From: Sabellastarte sp. h YS-2021
Lineage: Eukaryota; Annelida; Polychaeta; Sabellida; Sabellidae
Direction of reading: 5' to 3'
Assembly: GCA_964017235.1 (NCBI GenBank)
Contig: OZ024935.1
Location: forward strand, 35,381,596-35,445,595
DNA: 64,000 nt
This document shows positions 23,001-38,000 of this stretch, one piece after another. Position 1 is the stretch's first letter; each line of letters opens with the position of its first letter. The notes beneath the pieces were generated by a model, which searched no databases, was not told where the DNA came from, and saw only the letters and a program-made list of their open reading frames with translations. The translations under genes were made by a program, and so were the position numbers.

Positions 23001-26000
23001 TAATCTTAGTATGTAACAAATTTTAAGTCTGAAGCTTTAATTTGAAAGCCACATCGAGATCTCTAAAAGGCCCACAGAGACCCAATATTTGGACTTTTTA
23101 ACAACCTTTAAGCCCTGTGACTGTTAAACTATGTGATTGATGGAGCTGAAATCCCATCTGGGAATGCATTATTATGTCCTTTTTACATATGCCGAAAATC
23201 AAGGTTTTTAGTAGACATTTAACCTGTGTATGAGGGCCATAGACACTCGCCCAAGTGCCTTTTTGGACATCTTTTCCGTATTTTGCCCTGTTATTTGGAA
23301 ATGCTTAGTGTGACAAGTCTTAAACTGTATTATATATAATTTTTGTTTGTTATGTATGTCCCCCAAAAAGTTTCAGATCTGTTGTTTAATTGCTAAGGTC
23401 TCTTTAACAATTGTAAAATGCCCACAGAAACCCAATTTATGGACATTATGCCACTTTAAAGCCCAGTAACTGTCAAACTATGTGGGTTATAGAGCTGAAA
23501 TCTTTGAATTTTTAAAAGGAAATGCCTGTCTATTTAAATTTTGAATATTAATAATGTTATGGCTATCTTAGTCTTTTAAGAACTTATTTTTGTGTGTTAT
23601 ACCTCTGCTTGCTGAGTTTTTAACTTTTTAAAATGAAACTGGTTAAACATATTCAAGTAGACAAAATGGACACTTTAAGTGAGCTTTAAGTCCCAATATT
23701 AATGAAATTATATCCTTATGTAGTAAAACTAGGGGATTTTTAACCCTCAACTAGCCCAGTTTTATTCAACTTGCCTCAGTTAATTTTGACACAGCTCCTA
23801 CAGTTATGAACTCATTTCAGTTGATAATCACATACTTAAAATTCTCAATTCTTTTTGTATTTGAGTACCCCTTTTATATAGATTGTTTGTTTACCATTTA
23901 TGCATCCCCCACCCGGATTCCCCCCACCCACCTCTGGGACCTCCAGCTATATTGAGTGACACTAAATAAACAAAGGTATTTAATGATATCAGATGAGAAA
24001 CAAAGAACTCAGTGGGGTTGCAGATCTTGTGTAATAGTGAGAGAGGTGTGGAGAAGGGGAGAGGGGTGGGGGTGGGAGGTGGTGGGCTTCATTACATATA
24101 ACACAAAGGGGAGTCAGAACTGAGATTGTGTCACATATTTAGGTTGCATATATATGGACCACATATATAGGTATAGAGGAAATGAATAACTGAAAACAAT
24201 TTGCAAATTCTAAAAATAATGTAATAAAATTATAATATAAATAATTTTTTTTTAAATAATATTTTAGTTGTGAACAAATATAGAAACAGATATGCGCTTT
24301 TGGGATTATGAATTTTAGAATGGACATTGAATCATCAATCATTTAAATACTTTGAAGGAAGATTGAAAAGTATGATGAGTTGAGTTAAAAATAATATTTT
24401 ATTTTTCAACAAATATAGAAACAGATATGCTCTTTTGGGATTATTATTTTAGAATGGACATTCAATCATCAATCATTTAAATACTTTGAAAATAGGTTTA
24501 GAGTTATCATTGCAGGAAGATTGAAAATATAATTTGAGTTATGTATTCGGCGTCTGGGGATACACCATCTTCCTTGGAAGATATAAACAGAGTAGATTGA
24601 TGTGCTGAAGTTCATATAATAATGGGTAATTATGTTTTAAAAAATTCCCGATCAAAACCTGTGGCGTGAGTGATGACCTGTCTGGGGATATGTTGGCGCC
24701 GAGTTGGCCCAATCTAGTTTAAATCTTAAAGTGTAAAAGAAATAATTATTTTCCCCATACTTTACCAAATGGCCAGTCGTGCCACATAAAGCTATAATCC
24801 AGTTGAAAAGTCCATACTTTTTCTGGTTTAGTCGACATGTTACTCACAACATTTTGTTATTTTAAAGTTGCTTAATGCTCACTCTATTGAATTGCTTATT
24901 GTATTTTAATAGGTACTCATTATAGGACATATATGGCAAAATTTTTTAAGATATTTCTTTTGAACATTGCAAAAATGGCCTATTTTAGGTCACATTAGTT
25001 CCAATTTTTCCAGAACATAAAAAGAGCACTCTTTTCCTGATAGTGTGATTTGACCAGTTTGTGATTCTGTTTAAATTCTCTTTATAGGCTGAATTGTAAA
25101 CATTCTTTGCACATTTCTTTGATAAATCAGCCAGAAGAATCAACAATCATTGAAGAAGTTGGTAACAAACCAGACTTTACCTTCACTCCAAAAGACCATG
25201 TGAGACTGGGTGAAAAGACTCATTCCATTATATTCAGGTATGTCACAAAGTCAGTTCATGTTTAAAATAAAAAGCCATAAGAAGCTACTCTCAAAATAGT
25301 GTTTTTAAACCTTGTGTATGCTCAGCTGAAATTGCAGGGAATGTGAAAATTTGTCCGCTGTTAAAATTCACCCTCAAAATTGAATAACAAGCGAAATTAA
25401 ACAAAATTCTCCAAAAAAAATTAGATAGATGGCCTAAACATTACCTCCAATTTTCTGGGCCAATTTTGCTACATCATTGTTCCTTATATTACAAAGGTCT
25501 TTCCAGTGTGTATATATTATAACAATTTTTGATGGTTCCAAACTTTTTGACATTTAGGATCTAGCTTAAAAAAAAGAAGTTATGTGTACCTTATTTTTAA
25601 TCATATATCCTCTATAAATATTTTGCTTGTCAATTTTGACATGGGTACAGGTTACTTAGTATTATGTACCTACTCTTAGAATCACAACATGTTTTATCAT
25701 TTGTTTTTAATGAGTTTTCTGCAATAACATTGATAATCATGTTTTTGTATAAACCCTTTCTGTATGTTGGCTTATTAGCTCAGGATAATTACTCTAGCAC
25801 AACCTTTTCTATATCACTGAAGAGGAACAGTTTTGCATGGACTCCTATGACAAATTTCCTGTGAACTAATGCTAATTATACCCCACTTTTGTCCTAGTTG
25901 TGCCCCATGTCTTAAATGTCGTGGTAGGTACTAGAGATTATGAACTGAAGCAAACGAAAAAAAAAAAATAAATAAAAAAACAGGAGTTGTCTGTACTTTT

Positions 26001-29000
26001 GTGACTGTTTCAAATTTGGTTTCACACATATTAGTAGTACCCAAATGAAAGCACCAGTGAAACAAATATGACCGCTGATGTAAACAAATCTTGAAAATAT
26101 AATATCAAGGGCCATAGTGGCAGAGTGGTAACACTCTCGCCTCCCACCTCTGACGCGGGGGTTCGGTTCCCGGCACGGGCTCAAGTGGGAAAGCTGGTAG
26201 TTGCTTGCTGTTGGTCGGCAGTTTACAGTACAGAACCCTGATGATCTGTATGTACTGGTTTCCTCTGCCCTTCCAACTACCCGTCTCGATATGACCTATA
26301 CAGTGTTAAAAGCGACGTAAAACCCCAAATAAATAAATAAATAAAAATAAAATATCAAATATCTGTAAAATTATCTCAGTCTCAAGAGCATATTACTGAA
26401 TCACTGTGATGACATTTTAAAACCGCCATCTCGCTTGTCAACACATATAATTTAAGGAAAAACTTAAAATGTTGGAAACATGCCTTAAATCTGAAGAGAA
26501 TTTACACTTTTATCCCATAATTTTGAACATTTGGGGACTTTTACTGCTATTTTGTTGAGAGGAAACTACCATGTTTTGGTTTCATGTGTTTCTCTTCCTG
26601 TCAATGGCCTTTTGATTGGGAATATACTAAAACACATCTTGGAATCTGAGAATTGTAACAGTTTTGCATTGGCAGCCTCCAGATCTACACATTTTTGATA
26701 CTCACCCATTTTTAGTAAATATTATAGAAATTATGTATCAAATATTAGGCAGATATATCTCACTAAAAACTAGGTTTAATCCATGTGTTATTTAGAGAAA
26801 TAAATAATATTTTAATAGTTTAATGATTTAATGCTTTGCTAGTTTGTAATCAGATTCTTAACATAGTGCGTCTTCAGGTATCCTGCAAGTTATCGTAACT
26901 CTTACGCCATACACTCTGTAGCCTGAGATGCTTTATTTTGTTGTATAGCACCATTAGTCCTGGAGCCCACTACTTACAAGGCAAACTGTCCCTTCTTCAG
27001 TACAGGATGGAGGTTTACTTGGATGGATTATTACAAAAAGCAGGAATGACCTCATTCGTTTGTCCTGATGCTGTCAAAAGTGTAGTTGTAGAAGGTTCTG
27101 GAAGTGATATCAAGGATCCAAAAATGGTACGCATATAATCTGCAATGTGTGTTAAATATTTAATTTTTGTTGTTTATTCTTTGTCTTTGGTTTAACACAA
27201 TACTTGTATGTATGGTCTTTATTTATAGTCATGTCAACATAGTGCAATGCAATATTTTCACTGGATGTGTTACACAACCAAAGATTCATTTTCAAATGAA
27301 AAACTGAAGTCAATCAATCAATCAATCAATCAGTTGTCCATGTGCTTAATCTCCGTATCAACGGATTCTAAGGCACACCATCCAATCCGTAAGGCATAAA
27401 TCATGAGACATTAGACATGTTCCGAGTCGTTGCCAGGGAGGCGGTCCGGTGTTCAGTAGTAAGAAGCTATGGTGGGAATGATTTCTGAAATAGGTAGGTT
27501 TTGAGTCGACTTTTGAAACTGGAGAGATTTGGAGCACTGCGTATATCATATGGAAGATCATTCCATAACTTAGGGGCATCATATGAGAAACTATTGTTAA
27601 AATGGACCTTTGATTTATGGATGGAAGGACAGTAAGAGGGAACCAGAAGGAACAAATTTTTGGGATTGGAACGTCTTGTATTCACGGCAGATTTGTACAA
27701 GGGGAGATATGGTGCAAAATACTTAGGCTGGCCAGTGGTGAGGTACTTATAGACCAAAACTAGGGTTTTGAAGATAATACGTTGTCTAACGGGTAGCCAA
27801 TGGAGTGTCCTAAGGGAGGATGTAAAGTGAGTGTACTTTGAAGCACCAGTGACAAACCGTGCAAGCGCATTTTGAACATATTGGAGCCTTGTAGCATTTC
27901 GGGATGACAAACTGCGAAAAAGAGAGTTGCAATAATCCAAACGACTACTGACCAGAGCATTTGCAATCACCACTGATGTATCCACAGAAAGAAACCTCCT
28001 GATACGATGAAGGTCCCTGAGGCTGATAAAGCAGGATTTGATAACAGAATTTACGTGATTGGTGAAACAAAACTTTACATCAAACAGAACACCCAGATTG
28101 CGTACAACATCTGCGGGAGAGAGGCAATTATCCAGGATATTGACAGGTAGTGAGTCACTGAGCCATTTGTGTCTGTCTTTGGCACCGAAGACTATGAATT
28201 CTGTTTTATCAGGATTTAGCTTGAGTTTGTTTTCAGACATCCAGACCTGAATATCATTCAAACATGATTTAAGACGGTCAAAAGACTTGAGACTATCATC
28301 AGGGGATAAGTGAATGAACAATTGAGTGTCGTCCGCATAGAAGTGGTAACGGACTCCGGTATATATTCTGATGACTTGACCAAGAGGTGTTGTGTAGAGG
28401 GAAAACAGAAGGGGACCTAAGACAGAACCTTGGGGGACTCCAAACTTCAATTTGAACAAATTCGAAAGACTAGAACCAATCTTGCCTGACTGAAAACGAT
28501 CCTGGAGATAGGATCTAAACCATTTTAATGCCGATCCAGCAAAACCAAATCTAGACGACAGACAGGATAGGAGTGTGTCATGATCGATAGTATCAAATGC
28601 CGCAGACAGGTCGAGTAGCACTAGTGCTGTAGGCATGCCCTTGGACAGAGATAAGTGAATCTCATTTTTGATGCACAACAAGGCAGTTTCTGTCGAGTGC
28701 CCCACCTTGTAGGCTGACTGGAAAGTATTACCAAGATCATGAGAATCTATATGAGATCTAATTTGGGCAGCCACAATTCACTCGACCAATTTTGACAAGA
28801 AGCTAAGACCGGACACTGGTCGGTAGCTCTTCAAATCCTCTTTTGAAAGGGTGGACTTTTTGAGGGGAGTGACAATAGCCTGTTTGAAAGGATTAGGGAA
28901 AATGCCGTTTTTGAGGGACAAGTTAACTAGTTTAGTCAATGAAGGGAGAAGAATGTCAATACATTGTTTCACAATGTGAGTGGGGCATGGATCAAGAGAG

Positions 29001-32000
29001 CAAGTTTTAGAAGGGGATTCCTTGATAAACTTAAGGACTTCAGTCTCAGTGACAGCTTGAAAGGAACAGAAAGTCGGCGGCTCCTTGTCTGGATGAAGAA
29101 CCTGAGATCGGGTGTATTTAAAGGTGTCTCGAATCTTTTTAATTTTATCAATGAAAAACGAACCAAATCTGTTTGCTAAAGATTTTTCATCATCAAAGGA
29201 TGGGAGGACAGTAGAATTTGACCGACTCAATGTTCTGTTTAGTGCATGCCATAACCTCTTGCTATCGCCGCAATTTTCACTAACTAGATCACGATAGAAA
29301 CACCCCTTGTTTCTATTTAGGATGTGGTTACATCTGTTTATCTGCCGTCGAAGACGGGAACGATTTTCAGGGGATTTGTCTCTTCTCCAGGCACGCTCAA
29401 ACTGCCTTCTCATGCACTTGGCAGTTCTATACTCATCAGTTATCCAGCTTGGGGCTGGTTTGATGAGCTGTTTAGTCTTCACTGGTGCATGAATATCTAG
29501 AAGGCCAGACAAACCAGACATGTACTGTTCATGCAATAAATCTATGTCATCAGATGGTGAGCTAACAAACGGAATAGTCAGGAGGTCACTTCTGAATTTA
29601 TCAATATTCAATTTATGGTACTGACGGAAGGTAACAACTTTCTGAATTGGTGTATCCAAAGATGGAAAGTCAACCACACAAGAGATAATTTTGTGATCAC
29701 TAATGAAGCCTGAACCTTTCACATCAGAAATTGCAGAGAACTCAGATGGAGCCATCAACAAATCTAAGGTATGACCATGAAGGTGAGTTGGAAAATCAAT
29801 GTATTGGGACAGACAGCAAGAATCCATGACTGATTTAAATTCAGAGACTGTTGGAGACATAATGTCGACATGAAGATTAAAATCACCACAAATGACAAAG
29901 GAGGGGGATAAGGAAGACAAAAAACCCACATATGACAGAAAATCTTCAAAAAATTTTACTACAGATGAGGCAGGGGGCCGGTAAATGACCCCAAGAAACA
30001 AGCGACGCCCATCAAGAGTGAGACAGACAGTGTGATTTTCAAAGGAGGAGAACTCAGGGGAATGAATGGTTTTAAAATCAAGAGCAGATTTAATAAAAAA
30101 GCCAACACCGCCACCACGTTTGTTTTCTCTATTGGTGTGAACAAGGGAAAAATCTTCAGGCGTTAACTCATTTAAAAATGAGGGTGTGTCTAGAGCTTTA
30201 ATATGGGTCTCGGTGAGACCAAAAACATCAAAATTTCCAGTTTGGATTTCATCACAGAGAATTGGACCTTTATTCCTAATGGACCGGCAGTTAGCAAACC
30301 CAAACTTCAATGGCCCAGGATTTAGAGCGACATCACCTGACAATAGAACCAGAGCAAGCTGCCTGAAAGACGCCTTTTCACAAAAAGTGACTCTATGTGT
30401 CCTGACATAAATGAACAAAATGGATTTGGTAGTGGGTCCATCATATTTACGTCCATGCAGGCCGACATCGCACCTAGTCTGAATTCTGTTTTGACTCTTA
30501 TGATAATGTACAAAGAGGCCAACAATACAAAGAAGGAGTGTAACAGTCCGCATCATAAGGAATTACAAACCACAGACGAAATGGAAACATGCAAAAATTG
30601 ACAGCAAAAACATTAAGGACAATAAAGTACAAACCACAACCAAAAATGACTGAGTAAATCCCGGTAAAGGACAGTAATGCCCGTAATATCCACTAGCAGA
30701 ATATTCAAAATATAAAACACAACCAAACAGCACCGAGTAACTCCCGGTAGTGGGCGATAATACCCGCAATATCAACTAGGACAACTGTTGTACAGTTAAA
30801 AGCATTCAGAACAATATAAAAAGGATAAATAACTAAAGGTATATCATGGAAAGCAGTAATGATAAGAAAAAGTATGACTAAAAGCCCAGATTATTTGGTA
30901 TTTTCCATCAATTGTATATGTTGTTAAAATTACGCGTCCGTTACGGTTCTACCGAACACCGAACATGAAGTCCATGAACCCAAATTTTAAAGAGTAATCT
31001 GTAAGTATCGGTAAAGCAAATACAGTAAGTACCCAGTGCACTACTTTCTGTTTGGTTTTTCTGCAGTGTTGGCATATGTTTTGGGTACCAATCATTGTAC
31101 CTAGTTCAAAAAAAAAATATATATTAGTGCAGTAACGACGCGGCTCGACTTGTTCATAGTCGGTCATGAGTGTTGACATTACGACGCGTCGGTTCATACA
31201 TTATAAAGATCGATTTTTCATCAAAACCTTTATATTACACCAAAATATTACCTACCTAATAAAATCTTATGAAAATTAGCATTTTAAAAGAAAGCAATCA
31301 CATTTTTAAGTTGTCACGGCTTTCAAGTGGAAACAACAATGGCTGCTTCCCTCAATATTTTAACCGCAAATATAAATTCTCATGAGATTCAGTACTTTAT
31401 TGGCTAGGGTCAGAGATCAAACTACAAAAATTCGTTTTTTATTTAAAACCGGCTAATTAATAAAATATATTTCCTCTGAAGTCCTTGATCAACACTAGTG
31501 CGACTTTCGTCGGTTCACCGTCATCTATTAGTTCCGACGCGTCGACTCTAGTATTTCTTGATGACTTACAGCACTAATATATATATATATATATATCATA
31601 AGCATATTAATCTAAAACAGTGTTCCTTGCTTTTTGGAATTGCAAATTTAATTGAATAAAGTAGAAGATAACCATTTGTGAAAATTAATTCAAGTGAAAA
31701 ATATTTTTAAAATATCAATTAAAAAAAAGCAAATATTAGGTAGCCCAATCTGACTGAGTATTAAGTTTTAACCAAATAATTTATGGAAATACACAATGTT
31801 TTAATAGTTTGAAGAAGACCCTGTACACTAGTTTGAAGTCCATTTTTCAATACAGTCAGTTTTTTTATGTCAGCTGACTTGCTCTGCGACATCCGCGTCC
31901 GCATCAGCGTCCGCGTGGGCAACTTCTCCAAAACTACAAGACCCAGAGACATGCTGTTTTTTTTAAAAGATACCTTATCTATCGAGGATGAAAAATTGTT

Positions 32001-35000
32001 CAAGGCATGTTCAAGGCATGCAGATCTGTACATACAATCTCTACCCCCACCAAAATTGTGAAAATTTCAACACTTTATCACAATTTACTCATTGACTATT
32101 GCAGGGATGTCTCTATTATCTTGCATACATATACTAGTTCACAAGTAGATTCCCTTAAGTGAGTATCAGACCTGGATCTTTCTCATTTTTTGTTTTATGA
32201 ATTTTTTTAATAATTTATAATGCATTAAAATTCATGAAATCATGCACTAAATCACTTATTTTCTCATTGACTATTGCAGGGATGTCTCTATTATCTTACA
32301 TACATGTACTAGGCCACAAGTAGATGCCCTTGTGTGAGTATCAGTCCTGGATCTGTCTTAATTATTTTTATAAATTATGTCCACTTCACTGGGGGTGGGG
32401 GGGGTGGACATATTATTTTTGCTTTTTCCGTCGTCTGCCGTCCGTCGTCACACTTGGTTTCCGGTCATTTCAAGGAATAATAATTATCCTATCTTTACTA
32501 AATTTGGTATGGGTGTTTATTAGGTTAATAGCTTGCATGGGATTGCTTTTGGTGAAGATAGGTCTATAGCTAACTGAGTAATAGCTAATACTTGGTAGGG
32601 ACATTGGTTAGGGGGTGTAGGTGTGCAACATCATCACGTGACCTTGATTTGACCTTGCTGTAGTGATCTTGACCTATAAAATCTGGTCCGGGGTATATCT
32701 TGGAAATCGTAATGTGTAGGAAAGTTGATACTTGGTAGGGACATTGGCTAGGGTGTGTAGATGTAAAACATCATGGTGTGACCTTGATTTGACCTTTGAC
32801 CTTGCTGTAGTGACCTTGACCTATAATGCCTTGTCTGGGCTATGTTTCGGAAACCGTATGATCTTTGATAGGGACATTGGTCGGGGGTTATAGATATACA
32901 ACAAACATCGTGGTGTGACCTGGATTTGACCTTTGATCTTGCATATCTGATGCTATTTTGTCTCTCTACAGGGATATGTGATACTATTTTATCTCTCTTA
33001 TATCTCTCATATCTTTTTACTTGAATCTTGGTTGTTGCACCTTTGTGTGTCTTTTGATGTAGATTAAGCACTGCTAAAGTCGTATTAGAATTCATTAAGG
33101 GTTTTACTTTTGCAACTTCCCATTGTAACAGATGGTATTGCATCAACTTAGTCACAGGTTATGCCCCAACTCCACATATAAGCATGTATTTCCACATCTG
33201 TATGTATGGGTAATATTCAAAACATTCAAACCTTAACTATTCTCCAGTTAAGAAATTTTACAGCTTCATAACTTTAGTTTACTGAATTGTCTTGTTTTAA
33301 TACTTAATCTTTACATGCAGTGCTCTGAAAGTATCCCAATCTGTGTACTGTTTCACTACTTCTATATTTCATGGTGTTGAAAGATATTTCCCCAGGCTGT
33401 GGGGTACGGGCATCTCTGATGCTATTTTCCAGCTATCTGGTCACAACCCTTACAGAGAATGATATTATTACAGGTGTTCACAATGCGTAAGAAAACCAAA
33501 GAAATACAAGAAGAACTGGACCATGGATTACAGAAACTGGACAACACTTACCATCTCATGGGAGTCTCTGCTGCAGCTTTTAATGGTGGTCACAGTATTT
33601 CAGATTATTTATTTCCTTAAGTCATATAGCAACTGAATAATAAAGCAATGATATTATTAGATTTTTTCCGGTATTTTTAAAATGATTTAATCTGTTTTGG
33701 GTTACTATTTACAGTGTACAGCTAAGTATTAAATACATGTGACAAAACATCTAATTAGTTTAGGAAAATTGAGAATGAAAAAAGGCTACATGTTCTATAC
33801 TTTGGGATATTCAGTTATTCCTAAAATTCTTCTATTTTATCAGATATTACATGCTTGTATCATGTTTGAAAGCTCTCAGCTCACCGGAATGGGACACTTC
33901 TCTTATGCATAGAAGAAAACAAGCTTAATTTCTAGTTTACATTTTCTAAACTTATTAATCAATTATTTAACCCCACATATCCGACAAATGAATAATTTCA
34001 TATAAATTTAATAGAATAAACACTAAAATCATAAGATTAGAGTGCCTGTCAACAGAACGTACATTTTGAGTTTGTTGGAACCAGGGGCCATTGGAACCAG
34101 GTCACCTTAGATCCAAGTTAGGAATGGTTTTCTACTTACTTAAGTAATGCGTAGATTTTGTATTCATCATCCTCTACTTTGTTAGTATTACTTAGATTCT
34201 AAGTTAGGAAAACTCCCTTTACTTCGTTCTGTAACTGTAAACTTGGAAACCAGTATATCTAAGTTAGAAAGAGTCTTATTCCACAATAATTCTTATATAA
34301 GGTCTACTTTGTTTTTTACTAAATCATGTACTTTGTTAAAAATGCTGAAAAAGCTCATTTTCTTGAAGGAAAATGCTGTTTTTAATATTGTGTCACAGCT
34401 TAATATAGATAAAACTCAAAATTCCCTGCAATAATTGCATATTTTAAAAATATTCTATCATCTAAAGAAAACTTGAAATCAAGGTAGAGGTCTAAGATGA
34501 CCTTAGAATTAGGAATGTTGATGAATATCATTTTGATCTAAGTTAGTTAAAGCCTAAGAAAAACTTAAGAGTCCAAGTTGGGAACAGATAAGTATTGTTA
34601 AAGAATATGACCTCTCATATAAATTCTGACAGGAATCAGGATTGAGTAACTTCATAAACTGGAAACCCAAAATGTAACTGAAAACAAATATATAATTCTA
34701 ATTGGACTTTTATAGCGCTTAATCTCCCCTATTCAAAGGGGACTCTAAGGCGCAACAAAACAAAAACAGTCAACCAATTTCAATATCCAGGGACAGAAAA
34801 GAGTCCAAGCACCACGGAGAACACCTGGGGTAAGTAAGACTAAGGTGGGTATGCCTTGGTGTAAAGGTAGGTTTTGAGGCGTTTTCTGTAGGAGGCAAGA
34901 GAGGGGGAGGCACGAATCTCCTCAGATTCATATATGAATAACATTAGTTTCCTTTGGCTCAGTACAGCAGAATCTATATTGCACCGAACCCATTTTTTGG

Positions 35001-38000
35001 TTTTAGTTATGACTAACTTCTATCTGTACCTGCAAAAATATTATGTTTCTTGATGTTACATTTACACTTAAATTCAGTTTCTACTTGTTCTGTTTGTATT
35101 TATTGCATTTAATTCATTGTATGTGTTTCTTGCAGCCTATTTGACTCGATGTAACATTGCAGAGAATGGTCTACCACTGAAATATTACAGTATCGGAAGT
35201 ATGTACACGCCCAGACCTCTTCACATATGTCATAGGTACCCCAGTCTGTTGGCATCTCCCCAGCCTACAGTGGTGAGTACTAAAGCTCATTTCAGGTGCC
35301 TGTTTCAGCATTAATTTAGTCCTAATAAATGTTCTATCAATTCTGCTAGCTGAAAGTTCTAAATACTATACCTCCAATCAAATGCCAATAATATAATAAC
35401 TTTTAGTCCTTATAAATTTTCCATTTAGGTATTGCTTGAAATTTGTCCAACATAAATAAAATATAGATATTGGGATATAATAATATCTTTGCACAAAAGT
35501 GCTATGTTTTCATCTGATACCATCGTACAAATAAAACTGGGAACATGTATTTCATTGCTTGAGAAGTCTCATACAGGATCTTAAGGTATTTCATTTTTCA
35601 TTTGTGCAGGTATTTACAGGTACTCATTAAGTGGACTAGTGTCACAATATATATTATCTGCTCTGGGTTATCAAAATGTTTTCAACAAAAAAAAGTGCTA
35701 AGTATGAAATAGTCATCAAAAGATTGTACTTGTTGCAAAACTTGTAGTAATTTAATTGCTGTTACAGGCAGAGTTGTTTGGTGGGACAAGGAACTCTGAA
35801 GAAATGGAACTTGTTTTCGAAGAATATGTGAATATCATGAAAGAATTTTACAAAAGTTTAGATTTACCTGTAAGGTAAGCATTATCAAGTGGATTTTGAC
35901 AGTATTTTTCTTTCAGTTCATATGTATGTAATAACTATGTTTAAATAGTTCAGGTTGTTAGAGACATAACACAATAAAAATTTCAAGTATGATTAATCTC
36001 CTCTTGTGTCAAGATTGCTCAGCTCCAATTTTAGAGAAAAGTGGATAAAAGTAGTCAAAGCACCCACAAGAGTAACTGTCTTATGACTAAATAGATCAGT
36101 CATGATAACTGGGGAGAGCCATGTTTACTTCAGTCTATAATTGATGTCATTATGCCACTGTGCTTCATGATTAAAGATTACTCATCCAACCAGAAAAGTA
36201 TTATACTTGGGCTGGTATAATCGGGGCAGTCGCAAGGCAAACTGTTGATAGTAGTACAGCAAATCACAAGATGTCTTCATCTACACTGATCCAGGTTTTT
36301 AATGTGAAAGGACATCCATCGTTTGTACTGTTGCACACTCATGATCAAGGATTCGTAAATATTAAAACTACTCTAGAACCATATTTTGCCCAAATATAGC
36401 CTAGATATTCAATTGATATCACACATCACTCATTGGACCATACTTGAATATGTTTTATATAAGCATCACAGAAAAATGTGTTCATATGTCAACTAGTATT
36501 AAAGATGGAAACTTAAGAGTTACTTGATAGCCACAATATTTAATTTTACTCTCAAATAAAGCACAATTTGGGCTGTTTTTATGACTGATGTATGAAATAT
36601 TTTATAGCTAGGCTGATACTTATTCATACAAATCTGAATTTTTGCTGAATTTCTGTTTTTGGGAACATCTTGCATATTTTAGATTGTAACACAGTCGTGT
36701 GCATAAAAACAAAATAACAATCTTGAATTGATTGATGATCAGGGATTCATTCATTTTTTTTCCAGAAAATCAGAAGTTTAGTTTGACAAAATTATTACAG
36801 AGCATTATAACATTTGCAGTGCCATAAATTATAGTTTATACATAAAATATATAGTTCTAAACATATTAACTGTATTTTATTATATCAAGTGTAGACCAAG
36901 TTACCAAGAGCCTGTAAATTTAACTATCTATTATCAATCAGTGTATTTATTATCAAGTTAGTTCTGAAAGTCATAAATATGAACAAGGTGTCTATTTGAA
37001 ACATAGAAATAATCAATATTTCCTGTACCATCTGTTAATTAATTGTTAAAGCAGATAAACCCCAAACATTTTTGTTTAAATTTCAACACATTGCATGCCA
37101 TTTTCTTCCAACCTTGGTGAGTGATTTTTTTGAAATTGTGTATATGTATAGTGCAATGATAAAACTTGATTTCATGTGGGTTGCAGCTCTAGTTTCTGTT
37201 TATCAGGTATGTTCAGGCTGGAACAAGTTGCCTGAAGGCAATGGAAGCTGCAAGGCTGGATACTGAGATATGGATGCCTTCCTTAGCCAATTATGTTAAG
37301 GTATAACATATTGGGTGCAAGTTCATTGGTCATCAGTTGTCTTTTGGCTATAAAATGTTATACATTTGTCACTGTGGCCTAGTGGGTAACACACTCGCCT
37401 AGGAACACAGAGGACGCGGGTTCCTTCCCAGGTCCAGGCAGATACATAGTGCCTCGGATGACCACTTAAAATGGCGGTCCTCTGTCATTGGGTCCTATCC
37501 CCAGTGGCAGGTTAAAGAACCTCAAGGATGTTGATAAAAGGTCATCCTTGAGCCTCTGTCTTTCAGTTAGGGGAATGTCAGTAATTTGAGTGTTGGACTG
37601 TACTTGAACAGTTGAATGGCTCATATAGCGCTTTGAGTCCTGTAGTACATGGAGACATTGCGCTGAGTGTAAATATAAACACAAAAAAAAAATACAAATA
37701 TTGAAGAAATTTGTAATGTCAAAAAGAGCAGAATCACTATTTGACAGAAAAATAAGTGTTCATGTTTCATGATGAATTCACCTTTGTTGCTCAGTTTTAT
37801 AAGTTATGTAAGTTTGCTCATTAAAACTTACCTGTAAAACTATATATATTTGTTTTACGACATCCATGCATCAGAAAAGTTGTCACACAAAAAAATGAGA
37901 CTTGTCTCAACATCTAGTGGAACTGCAGGACATTTTTGTTTCAAATTTGGCATTTAAATTAAAAAGCTTCAAGAAAAGGATAGCAACAACATAGAATTAT

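Larger units (their letters stand above)
27309..30905 (-). mobile_element. L2/CR1-type LINE, nearly full length, in intron 6
   Basis: Minus strand: a 5' region with tandem repeats (about 30640-30790), one ORF region (30556-27467) with endonuclease and reverse transcriptase, a short 3' UTR with hairpin (27342-27376), and a (TTGA)n tail at 27309-27331. The 5' boundary is not defined by a target duplication that I could find, so 30905 is approximate. Antisense to the host gene. Confidence 0.8.

Noticed and set aside
26104..26180. Possible tRNA gene
   Set aside because: A and B boxes are present but the cloverleaf is incomplete and the body and (AAAT)n tail are SINE features; the same head recurs at 60197.
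37368..37445. Possible tRNA gene
   Set aside because: tRNA-like head of a V-SINE with an L2-like tail.
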